Source: Corythucha ciliata (Eukaryota; Arthropoda; Insecta; Hemiptera; Tingidae). From it: DNA of 64,000 nucleotides. Position 1 is the stretch's first letter, and every line of letters starts with the position of its first letter. The notes beneath the pieces are model-generated. The model had not been told where the DNA came from and made no database searches. It was given only the letters and a program-made list of their open reading frames with translations. Location: positions 32,612,001-32,676,000 of the forward strand of contig CM075943.1 in the NCBI GenBank assembly GCA_038030265.1, in the 5' to 3' direction. Of the stretch, positions 46,301-58,300 are shown in pieces. Made by a program: the position numbers and the translations under genes.

Positions 46301-49300
46301 CTGGCCGTAAATAGTAAATCAAAATTGCGTTATTTCACGGTTTTTCGAGACGTTTTAGTGGCTAAAATGAAGAAAATGGGCTAGTTCATGGTAGAATTGA
46401 GAAAAATCACTCAGTTTCAGCTAAAGTTAAGGAAAACGTCAATTCGAGGCTAAAAACAGTGCTCATTCACGAGTAAAATCGGGGAAAAACTCTGTGTAAC
46501 TAGTATTGAGAAAAACTGGATCCACGCCTGATGGGTATGGCGTATGAGCCGACTACGGCTTTGGCGCCCTCGACTCGGCATGGCCGAGTACGGGCTCACT
46601 GATTGATTGATTGATATGTGAGCAGCTTCACTGGCGAAACCAAAGTCATATGGATTACAAGTCGCGTCGCTTTTGATAAGACACGGTCCTGAAGCATTTT
46701 GGGAAAATCGATCCCGATAGATGCCTCTGCAATTCTTACTTTATTCAATTACGAACAAGCTTTCATGAAAGGGCGTAGGTTTTCAACTTTTCCTTGGGGG
46801 GCTTCTGCTCTCAAATGTGTTAAAAATTTGTAATTATAACTTTGTTTCATTATGTATACAGTAGATGCGGTTTAAACACCTAGGAATACGAGATTGGACT
46901 GTAAACTCGTCTCGGCCCTTGACCATTTTTATGCAGGATGTTCCGAATCAAGCACGGACTTTGTGGTTGAAACTAGACCTTATTTGCAATCGAAAATGCC
47001 AAATACATCATAGCCCGAAACTCAATTGTTTCTGAGATATGATTTTCCAAACGTTTTAAAAGCATTTATCTCTTTTCTTAGTCTAGTGCGACTTGTCGCT
47101 TCCAAACGAACACCTGGGAGGTGGGGCACTTCTTTTCATTGATGAGTCAAAGGCAAATGGCTTATATGGGGGCGGCAAACCAAGAATCGTACTTTTTTAC
47201 ATTTTTTGGAAAATCAATTAATTATGACAATAAATTATTGTTTGATGCTTTGGGACGTCTTTTCATGGGTGATTGGTGGGTTTTATTTTGAAAAATAAAA
47301 CTTTGACAGATCATAAAGAAAACTAAGGTACATTTCTGTTATTTAGGCCCTTATAACTTAAAATAATGATTGTTCTCTTCAAAATCGCTTGTTTTGACCT
47401 GAAAAATTTGAACAAGTTTTGTGATTTGTTTTTAGACAAACGGGGACTGACTTTAAAAAAAAAAAAAATCCCCGATTTTGCACGACTTAGAGCCGCATTT
47501 GAGGCCAGATAAAATAGTTCATGTCCACCGCAAATTGCTAATCCTGACAGAAAATAGTGTGCTATTTCCGAATCCACCACCAAAAAGTTGCAAAAATGCA
47601 AATTGAAAGCGATTTTCTCGCAGTTAGTTGAAAAAATTGATGTAAGTAAGCCATGAAAAAGCGTTTGAAAAATCATATCTCGAAGGGTTTTGATTTTCGG
47701 ACCATGGTATAGGTAGTGTTTTTGGTCGCAAATGATGTCTATTTTCACCAATTTTTTTTTGTCACACTTATCTCCTTCCACCCTGTATAATTACTATTTT
47801 TAATTTCAATTTTAGAGAAATGTGCTGCAGTAACTTAAAAAAATATGTATTAGACCACGTTCATAAGTTCTGCATGTGCCAAGCGCCTGTGGAGTCTATG
47901 CAACCAAACCAATTTATTCCCTAGAAAAATAAAGCATTTTCATAGGTTTCAAAGGCTCCACACTTCCACAGGCTGAAACTTCCACAGACGCACGTCAATG
48001 GGTTGACAGACAGTTTGTAAACGGGGCCTTATTACAACCAGGAAACTTGAACTTACTATACAAAAAATGTCATGTTCTGACAATAATAAGTAGGTAACTA
48101 GTTATTAAAATTCGTTCAAGATTCCTGAAATAAATAAATAAACATTTAATTTGTTGCGAAGGTAGCCCCCCCCCCTTTATCGTTAACCACGGGTGTTCCG
48201 GTTTGATTGGTCTACTAACTCGTTACCCTAATCATCCTTACAACACGCAGTGCTACTTCAGTACTTCAACCTGGTGTGCTTTGCAGCACTGATCCTGCGT
48301 CTTTCACAGCATTTAGTTTTAATGTTATGATCGTATTGACGAAATGTTCGTTGAAACTGTAACGAAGGGACAAAAACACGATGAGAACAAGTAACGTCAG
48401 GAAGAAGAACGCCCAATTTTACAGCTTCTTTGGTGGTGGTGTGGGGGGAATCCGACTCTCCCACCCAGAAGAAGTAGCCTCAGTACGACCCTGATCTTCA
48501 AACTACATACTTTCTGCTCTGCAGTTCACAAAGGGCTAAAATAAAGGAACCATGTGAACTGAACTTGAATAAAGTAAAGAACGCAGTGCTATCTTGTGGG
48601 ATCAAAAATGAGAAATTAATTTGAGACCGCTGATTTAGGGCGGGAGGGGGTGGAGTGGTGCAACTTGTAATCCATATGACTTTGGGCGAAACTATCAGAT
48701 GCACCGTTGCCCTTTCGCAGGCTTATAACAGGATCTGGATGAGGTGAGAATCGCGTCAATTCACGGTCATCAGAGACTAAATTTGCACAAAAACGGCCAC
48801 TATCCGTCAAAAAATAATTATCTGTTGGAAAACTGTCGTTTGTGGCCTTCTATTTCGGATTTCATGTCGAAACTGAAATTTCTCCCCCAGGAAAGTGATA
48901 CTTTTGTACCTAAACTTCAAATTTTAGACCTAAACGGTAAGCAGAGCTGGCATTTCCTCTCCCACCATATAAGTCTGGATGACAGAGAGGGCCAAGCACG
49001 GTTTGAGCTGGCCAAAACACACGAAATTGCCCGTCGAATCTGCGAAAATGGGATTTTAGTGCGAAAAATCAGAAAAATCGGTTTCCAAATTAAGCCGATC
49101 CTCGAAATCGGTGTTTGTCAGCAACAAACATCCGCGAATTTTGGATTTTCGGTGAAACCGATAAACGAAAATGTGGTCTTTTTTAGTGAGAAAAATCCGC
49201 AAAATTGGTTTTATGGAACTTAATACAAGAAATTTCTGTTTCTTTTAACCAAATCATGGAAAATGTTTTTTTTTTTTTTTCAAAAAATATCAGTAAAAAT

Positions 49301-52300
49301 GATGTCTTTGTAGTCGAAATCAGAGATGCTGGTTGCTTGGTTGCTTAGTGAGGCCGAGCTTTGTAGTTTGCGAAATTTGGTTTTTACCACAAAAAAAAAA
49401 CAAAAAAGAAACAGCGATATTTGTTTTTTTTGTAATAAGCGAAATTTGAGGAATTGGTTCTGTTGCTGAGCAAGTCCTGCGAAAGTTTTATGCTGGATTT
49501 TAGTCATTAAAATTGTAACTTTTAGATGGAATTTAGGGGTGGGTGTTGAATTAAGCAGACAAGTGAAGACAAACTATAAACGCAAAATAACTTGATTTTA
49601 TTATTATTAATCACACCAGCGGGTAGACGTTCAGATACACGAATAAGGAAGGGGAAAAAAATCTTAGTTCAGATGGGATTATCCGGCATGGCGCATGTCA
49701 TCAGAGAGTTGGTGGTGGGGAGTTTTTATTACACATTTTTTTATGTATGGAAATGCCGAATAATTACTTGTTTTAACACCCTCCCATAATTATTACGCGT
49801 TTCCTCTTATTTTCAAATAAACATTTTTAAAGACAAAAAAGAAATATCATTTTAAAAAAAACGAAGCAAAAAAAAAAAAAAAAAAAAAAGCAAACTTATT
49901 TACAGTCTTTCTTTCTAATAAGCATTTTCAAATCACTCCAATCGCGAGATTTGTTACACCTTTTTCACTTCTCACCACTATTTTCTCCATCATTTTGTTG
50001 AAGGTGTTGTTGTTGAGAGATTTCGTTAACGGATCGGCTAGCTGTTCTGTAGTAGGGCAGTAGACGAGTTCCATAAGTCCTTCTTCAATTTTTTCCCGGA
50101 TGAAGTGGTAGCGCACATCTATGTGCTTGCTTCTTTTGTTAAAGATTCCATGTCGCAGTTGACTTATTGCACTTTGGTTGTCAATGTGCAGTTTGACTCT
50201 TATGTTTCTTTTTGTCAATTCTTCCATGAAGGCTTCTAGGTACAGGAGTGTCTTGGAGCACTCTGCCGCAGCAATGTATTCTGCTTCAGTCGTAGATGTT
50301 GCAACTATTGGTTGTTTTCTCGAGCACCAGCTTATGGGCCCGTTTGCATAGAATATGATGAAACCAGTTGTACTTTTTCTTGTGTTGACATCGCCGGCAA
50401 AATCAGCGTCGCAGTAGGCGATTAGTGTATTCTCATTTTCCTTTTCTGTTGAGTAGCTAATTCCCGTTGATGTTGTTCCGGCAAGGTATCTTAGGATTCT
50501 TTTTAGTCTTTTTATGTCGGTTGATGAATGTTTTTCCATGAACCGGCCACAGAAATTTACAGCATATGCTATGTCTGGTCGCGTTCTCGTTGATAAATAC
50601 AGCAGACTGCCGACTGCTTCACGGTAGGGAAAATTGCCGTTTTCAGTATTTAAATTTTGTTCTACGTCGCACTGTTGTGATGGTGTAGGTGCCATTTTCG
50701 CTTCTGACATACCATATTTATCCAGAAAGGACTTTGCATATCTTTCTTGAGACAGCTTCAAGTTGTTGTCGCCCTTTTTTAGTTCGATACCCAAGTAAGT
50801 GTCAGGATTTTCTGTTAACGACAGTTCGAACTCTTTTTCCAGTTCTTCCATGATTTTGCTCATTTTTTTGTTGTCTTTACCTGCTAATAATCCGTCGTCC
50901 ACATGAATTGCTAGAAACATGTGTCTGTTTTCTGTAACGAATACACATTGCTCTGTTGTTAATTGTTTGAAATTCCTTTTACTAAGATGTTCACGAGTTT
51001 TTTGTTCCAGCAGGCCGGGGCTTGACGTAAACCATACAATGCTTTGTGCAGTTTACACACTTTTTCCTTTTCTTCATAACCCTCGGGAAGCTCCATGTAA
51101 ATATCCTCCCTCACTTCTCCGTACAGGAAGGCGGTTTTTACGTCGAACTTTGTTAGGTAGAACTGTTGTTCTTCCGCATAAGCAAGCATTATTCTTAGGG
51201 TATCAGCACTTATTACAGGACTGAAAATGTCTTCGAAGTCGATTCCTTTCCTCTGCTGACAGCCTCGCACCACTAGGCGTGCTTTATGTCTGCCATCATC
51301 TTTGACTTTGAAGATCCATCGTGACGTAAGTATTTTTCCAGTTTTCACGTCTTTTCTTTGAACAAGACTCCAAGTTTTATTTTTGTCCAGTGACTTTTTT
51401 TCTTCGTCGATTGCTTTCTTCCATTTGTACGCTTCCTCACCTGTGGTAGCTTCCTGGTAGGTAAGCATCACACAGGGGCGGATCCAGGTCTGAATCCTAG
51501 GGGGGGTAATGCCGATGACCCCCCCCTCTCCCTTTACATCAAACACCCTCATGTTACATCATTCCATCGCTTCCAAAATTCATAAAATATTGGGTTGATG
51601 TTTCAAGACAAATGAGGATGTGTAGTACCCATGCCGAATTAGTCCTGCCACATTATTCTTTTCCCCTGCAAATTAACGGTTACCGACGCTAGGGACCTAG
51701 TGGAGTCCCAGAACACCAAAACGCCAAGTTTAACGCATAAATTATCGTTTTCTGGAGGCAAAATGGTCAGTTTTTTTATATAAAATCTAGAATAGAAGGC
51801 TTCAAAATGTTCAACCGAGGTGGAGCTAGGGGCTTGAAAAAGTTGGGTAGGCTAATGGAATGAAGGTTGATGGGCAGAAATCAAGCTCACAGAGCATAGA
51901 TTGGTCGGAAACAGGTGATTTTAAGCCTTTCACCCATTTTAGAAAAAAAGGCCCGTAAGTTTGTAGCGCGCTCCGCATTGGTCGTGGAAAACCAATGTGC
52001 TTATTCACATGAATGTATTGGTGTAGGAAATTTAATGACCCTAAATGTTTTGTACGAGAAGGGTTTCCTCTATAAAGCCTCTCGTTTTGGGGGATATTTA
52101 TAGAAAAAACTGATAAAATGACCCAAAAATCGCGGTTTTCGGGCAGCCAAAAATTGTGCCTAGTGATTTTTTATTTTGCCTAGTGTTTCAAAGTATTAAT
52201 TTTTTATGTCGAAAACTTTCTACTTATACATACAGGTTGGATGCGAATAAGTGCAGAAAAAAAAAATTGATGAAATTAGACCTCATTTGCAGTCGAAAAC

Positions 52301-55300
52301 GCTAAATACACTATAGTAGTGGTACGAAAATCAAAATCCATCGAGATATGATTTTTCTAACATCTTTTTAGGATAACATCTCTTTCCCTAAATAAATGCG
52401 AGTAACTCGCTTTGTAGCAGACTTTCTGTAAATTTTTGGCTATGGATTCGGGAAAAACACTCTGCCACCCTGACAGACCCTGTCAGTACCGTGACAGAAA
52501 GTCAGGAATAGCAATTTTCGACATAAAATAACTATTTTCTGTCGCCTCAACACCTCCTTAAGATTGTACGATATGGGGATTTTTAATTTTCCATCAAATT
52601 CAACCCCCACTTGATCATACTAAATCTGACTAGATAATGAATAATAGGCCGTAGGTGTGGAAGCAATGATCCAAATCAAAAGGAAAAATAAGTCCTCTCC
52701 CACTGTTGATCAACAGCGCCTATCGACTTTCCATGGATCAGAGAAACTTCTCCAACGTGTCCCATTCAAAATTACTCATGAGCGTTTTTTTAATTAATTG
52801 CAATTTTCCAGCAAAAATGACAATGTTTTTTAAAGAAGAAAAATGTAACTTTTCTCTTCAAAATCGCTTGTTTTGACCTGCAAAATTCAAACAATCCTTG
52901 CGAATTTCAACATGCTAAACGTCCTGAAAACCTCATCGTCAGTGGGCCTTTGAATGGAACTGACTGCCCACCGAACGAACGCCCACCAAAGTATCAAAAA
53001 ATGTCGCCCCAGCAGCTGGCTGTCAAATAGAGTGCATTTACTACATCGAATTTCCACGTTTTTAGTTAATTTGCTATTATTCGACAAAATTTACCACTCA
53101 GTGTGATTCTCTTCTTTTATTTCCGCACAATAATGCCTAATTAGTGCATTTCATTCAAAAAATGCACTATTGGTCTCGCCCTGATGGTCGCACATATGGG
53201 TTGTGATACTTTTTTTTCACGTTTCAGAACCCCTAGAACACGAATCCGAGGTCGGTTCGATTTGCTATATATATATTTATATATTTATATATATATATAT
53301 ATGGCCCCTCGCTTGTTAGCACGATCACGGTCGCAATTTTTGACTTAGGGCAACCAAATTTGGTCTAAAAATCAATATCGTGAATATCTCGGACGAGTTC
53401 GTGATCCAGATGAATCGGTCCACGGGAACGGTGTGAAAGAGGGGTTTGAATTAGTTGAAAATTCGGTACCGCACGGCTGTTGCTGCAATTGCCCCCAAAA
53501 TTGACACGAGTAATGAGAAATGAACGCGCTTTCGTATGAGACCCTTGTGATCCAAATCCGTTGATATGGCAGGGGAGTTCTCGGCGGAGGGGAGCTATTA
53601 AATTAACCCTATGCCTTACTGGACCACCCAATTACCAACAAAATTTCATTGACACTGAATTTTGAGCCGTCTCTTTTATTTGATTTGCCTACAGCCTAAT
53701 AAATATTGAGTAAAAAATCCTGAGGTAGGCCAAAAAGGGAGGAACAAAAAAAAATTTAAAAAAAATTGTTTCGGATTCGAACCCAGGCACTCCGCATTGC
53801 GCAATCGTGAAATTGTGACATACCATTTAACCTAATTTAACTGATCTGAAAATTAACGTAATCTGAAAAAAGTTTTGTTCCGACAGCAGCCTGTCGGGAA
53901 AAGTGCATTTCATTCATGCGACAATCGAGTCGAACCTCATAAGTTAGAACGATATCATTCAATTATGAATGAAATTTAGGCCGGGATAAATATTTTAATT
54001 GCAAACAACTCCTCTAACAAGAGTCCGCCTTCCCATATCGTATAGGCAACCAAACCGACTCTGTTTCATTTTTCATTTTCATAATTTTGTTCCCCCTCAG
54101 TTGGTGCCAAAAAAGGGGCCTGCGGTAAAAAGAAACACGATTTTATGATTTTGACTTTCTATACCACGGCCTAAATGTCATTCATAATTGAATGATATCG
54201 TTCTAACTTATGAGGTTCGACTCGATTGTCGCATGAATGAAATGCACTTTTCCCGACAGGCTGCTGTCGGAACAAAACTTTTTACTAATAACGTCGAAAT
54301 TCGTATATTAGTAGTGAAATCCACTCTATTCGACAGCCAGCTGCCGGAGCGATATCTTTCGATGCTTTGGTGAGCCTTCACATCCAGTTCCATTCAAAGG
54401 ACCGCTTCACATGAGGCTTTAAGGCCCGTTCACAAGCTCTATGTTTACGTTCTGTGGAGTCTATGCAACCAAACAAATTTATTCCCTCGAAAAATGAAGC
54501 ATTTTGATAGGTTGCATGGACACCACACGACGAAAGCATAGAGATTGTGAACAGGGTCTTACGATTTTTAGCACGCTAAAAACCGCAAGGATCGTTTGAA
54601 TTTTACTGGTTAAACCACTGGTTTTGAAGAGCACTCTTTTTCCCCAAAAATGGTCATTTCTGCCAAAAAATCGCTAATTATTATTTTTTTAATTGCTATA
54701 AAAGAAAATGATTCATTTTCATGAGTTTTCCACCAAAATTTCCCCGCCAGAAGGGCCCCACTTCAGAAGCGCCGAAAACCCGAGTTTTTTTGCCTGTAAC
54801 TCGAAAAGTAGTACGCGTTCTATGGAAATTTCCCGTAAAACTGGGTTTTCCTATAGCGGCGCAAAACGCTTAGCGAGCGCAGCGCATTTTACATTCATTC
54901 CTAGTTACATCTTCACTTTTCGACTGGGAAACAATTTAAATGACGCTGCGCTGAGCGTTTTGCGCTGCTAGGAAAATCTAGCTTTAAGACATTGTAGAGC
55001 ACTGAATTTCCTTTAGAATTCAAACAACCATCTACATGTATAGACCAGCAGTCAGGTAACTTGTTAGTGACACAATTCCAAAGTTAATGACATTTTGGGG
55101 TGTGATTCAGGGTGTATAAGGATGACTCATGAGTTTTCCACCTAAATTTCATGGTGGAAACATCTTGGAGAGGTAATCTACCCTGCAAAAAGGTAAGGTG
55201 TATTTGATTTTCTTCGAAAACAGGACGAACGTATTCATCGGTCTAATAGGTACCAATAAGGTGCAGCTCTTTACATTAATGATACATTTCTCAACATGAA

Positions 55301-58300
55301 ACACTTCTGCACGATCTCATACATGAAGACTCACTTTATGAAAAGGTGAGGCTACGAAATTGGCATTACTGGGGAGGGGGTGGCCTTTGTATGAGAGAAT
55401 CGACAAATAAGATTGCCAACCACCGCTTGTCCTCAGGAAATCGTCGTGATGTTTTCTCTATCTTTATTAAAAAATCAACTTTTCTGAAATCCGGGGGGGG
55501 GGGGTTACCCCCATTACCCCCCCTGTGGATCCGCCCCTGGCATCACATAGTCATCTAGTTTTGGAGGTTTTGTTTTTAGTCGTTTTCCTCTTCCAAGGGT
55601 TGTCGACGGAGCGTCTCGATCGTCGTCGGATGTTGAACCGTCTTCTAAGTGTAGAGATTCATCTGCTGAGTCATGTTCGAGGAGACTGTATTTCTTAACA
55701 CCGTGAACGTCATGAGTTAATTTTTTTTCGTCGTAATTGTGTCCTTCATTACTTTCAAATATAACGTCCCTTGACACTATTATTTTATGTTTTTCTTTGT
55801 CCCACAGCCTGTAGCCGTTTGTTGCATAGCCAACAAAGATGCATTTATTTGAACGAGGCTCTAGTTTCTTTAGTTTTCCCAACTTTTTGGCATACGCTGC
55901 AGAGCCAAAAATTTTTAGGTTTGACAGATTAGGTTTTTTTCCTGTCCATTTTTCAGCAGGCGTTTCTTTAAGATCGATAGTTGGACTTCTATTCATGAGA
56001 TAAGTTGTTGTGAGTAGCGCTTCTCCCCAGAAGCCTTTTTCTAGTCCTTAATCATACAGAAGAGATCTTGTTTTTTCAAGTAACGTCCTGTTGAGTCTTT
56101 CGGCCCTTCCATTTAACTCTTTGTTTTACACCAGTTTTTAAGTTCTGTTGACGAAAACTCTCCTCCGTTGTCACATCGAATTTTTGAGACTCTTGAGTTT
56201 CATTTTGCTTCAACTTGCTCGACGTATTCTTGAAGAGCGTCGAATGTTTGACTTTTATGTTCAAGCAGATAGACATGTGTAAAATGAGTGAAATCATCCA
56301 GACAGGACAGAAAATATTTTTTACCGTCCCATGTTTTTTGCTCCACAGTTCCAATGTCTGTGTGAAGAATTTCGAGAGGTCTTGTTGCTCTATTTCGATT
56401 GTTTTCAAATGATTTCCTCGTTTGTTTCGATTTTTGACATATTTCGCAGACGTTTTCTTGTTGATCTCCGTTTATTGTTAGACCGTCTGCCATTTTTTCC
56501 AGTTTCTTAATGTTTTGGAAACTTAAATGAGCGAGTTTTTTATGCCATTCCATTAGGCTGCAGTTATTATTCTTTCTTTCACTTACGAAGCTTGAAAGAT
56601 TCTCTTCGTCCTCTTCAATTTTTATCTGCATGTTGAAAGCATATAGACCTGAGTCGTCCTTTTTTCCCCGAAGTACGACTTGTCCTTCAAAAGAGATGGA
56701 GACATCATCTTCTTGAAAGAATATTTGCCCTCCCCCTTCCGTTATGCGATTGACGCTGAGGAGGTTTGTAGTTAATTTCGCCCACGTACATCACATTTTT
56801 TATGAGACATTGCTCTGTTTGCACATCTCCCATACAGTCTGATTTCAAGGTCTCGTTCTTCTTGGCTGTGCCTATCGCTTTATCGATTTTTATTTTATTT
56901 TTCAAGAAGGATGCGTTATTGGTCATGTGAGCACTCGAACCTGAGTCGAGAATCCACTTGGAGTTCAGAGTAGAATTAATAGTTTGTGTCGGCGTAACTA
57001 GTGCATAATTCGATCTTGTTGTTGAACCTTTGACCGAACTTTTGTTTTTATTTCGAAAAAAACAGTTTTTTTCTTCATGATTTGTTTTTTTGCATATACC
57101 GCACTGCTTATTTACACTTTTTACATTTTTTTCGAAAGGTACTGTATACAGTCTTTCACAAGATGATTACCTTTGCATCGGAAGCATTTTACACTGGTCT
57201 TAAAAGCTACACTTGTTTCTCTTACAGTGTCTTCCTGAAAACGTTTTTCTTCGCGAAATCAAATTATTTACCGTTTTTTCTCTTGTCGATGCCGATTCCC
57301 AAGCACTATAGAAATGTTTATATTTGCTGGGCAAGATTGTTATGATTCGCGTAATCAACATTTCGTCGTCAATTTTGTGGGTGCCCCCGGAGTTTATTTC
57401 TACAACTAAATTTTGTAGTTTACTTATGTTTAACGCTAGGCTTTGAGAGGAATTGTATTGAAACAGATAGAACTGTTCCAATTTGAACATTTTTTATCAG
57501 CGGTGTCACGTTCGTACAGGGATACAAGAATAGCGAACATTTCTGGGGACGTAGAGCAGCTCATTAAGTGAACCTTGTTCTTTTTGTCGATGGTCTGAAT
57601 TATTATTTTTTGAGCACGAGCATCACGTTTTAACCAAGAAGTTTTTGCTGCTTCATTAGCTTCCACTTTTGCTAACGTTTCAGCCCCCGTGACAATGCTA
57701 TAGAGAGAAGCCGCTTTTAAATATACGGTGATTTCGAACTTCCACATTGAAAAATTGTCTTCCCCCCTGAGAAGTTCAATGTTTGTTAAATCATCCGCAG
57801 ATTTATTATCGCTACTAACGTCCATCATTTTAGGTGTTTTATTTTTGTTAGTTATTATTTAGGAAATGGAACGAACTCACCAGATTTCCCGGTTACGACA
57901 ACGCACTCACACACACGACTTTTTAGAGTTTTTAATTTTTTTATTTTATTTTGCGCGAAATAGTTCATTCACTTCCTGGGCCCATAACCTGTTGAATTAA
58001 GCAGACAAGTGAAGACAAACTATAAACGCAAAAGAACTTGATTTTATTATTATTAATCACACCAGCGGGTAGAGTAGACGTTCAGATACACTGTGACATA
58101 TATTAGTGGGACAAAAGAGAGAGAGAGAATGGTGAGGGGAAAGGACTCATATGAGACTCGGAGACTGGGGAGTACGGCGCAGGCCTGCCTGGCATGTCGG
58201 GGGTGGGGAGTAGCCCTTAAATAGGGAAGAACCGGCAGCAGCAGGCAAGGTTGGCCCACGCAAGTGTCACGCTCAGAGACTCGGTCCGCAGCATCGGAGA

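Larger units (their letters stand above)
46641..48684. mobile_element. hAT-like element B, 2.0 kb, non-autonomous
   Basis: Exact 8-bp duplication GGCGAAAC (46633-46640 and 48685-48692). The termini are perfect inverted repeats over 22 bp, starting CAAAGTCATATGGATTACAA. The first 14 bases are those of the right end of hAT-like element D. No transposase frame was recognised: the 152-residue - strand frame at 47323-47781 has no family motif. It contains another putative element (about 46934-47795) and a MITE copy. Confidence 0.88.
52800..54665. repeat. Long inverted repeat in hAT-like element C
   Basis: The left arm (about 52800-53070) and the right arm (about 54290-54665, interrupted by MITE copy 3) share, in opposite senses, words such as GACAGCCAGCTG, CATTTTTT/AATGTC, AGTTCCATTCAAAGG and TTTTGAAGAG. 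The arms are diverged, so this is an old foldback, or the nested ends of one element. Confidence 0.6.
51473..55539. mobile_element. hAT-like element C inside copia pol
   Basis: Exact 8-bp duplication GCATCACA (51465-51472 and 55540-55547). The termini CAGGGGCGGATCCA are identical at both ends, followed by G-rich subterminal DNA (GGGGGGGTAATG). No hAT transposase frame was seen. The interior is repeats: a 115-bp-arm foldback, a longer flanking inverted repeat, an AT microsatellite and a MITE copy. Confidence 0.88.

Noticed and set aside
47323..47781. A 152-codon - strand frame inside hAT-like element B as a transposase
   Set aside because: It has no DDE, zinc-finger BED or hAT dimerisation motif, and the sequence is AT-rich repeat with inverted copies.
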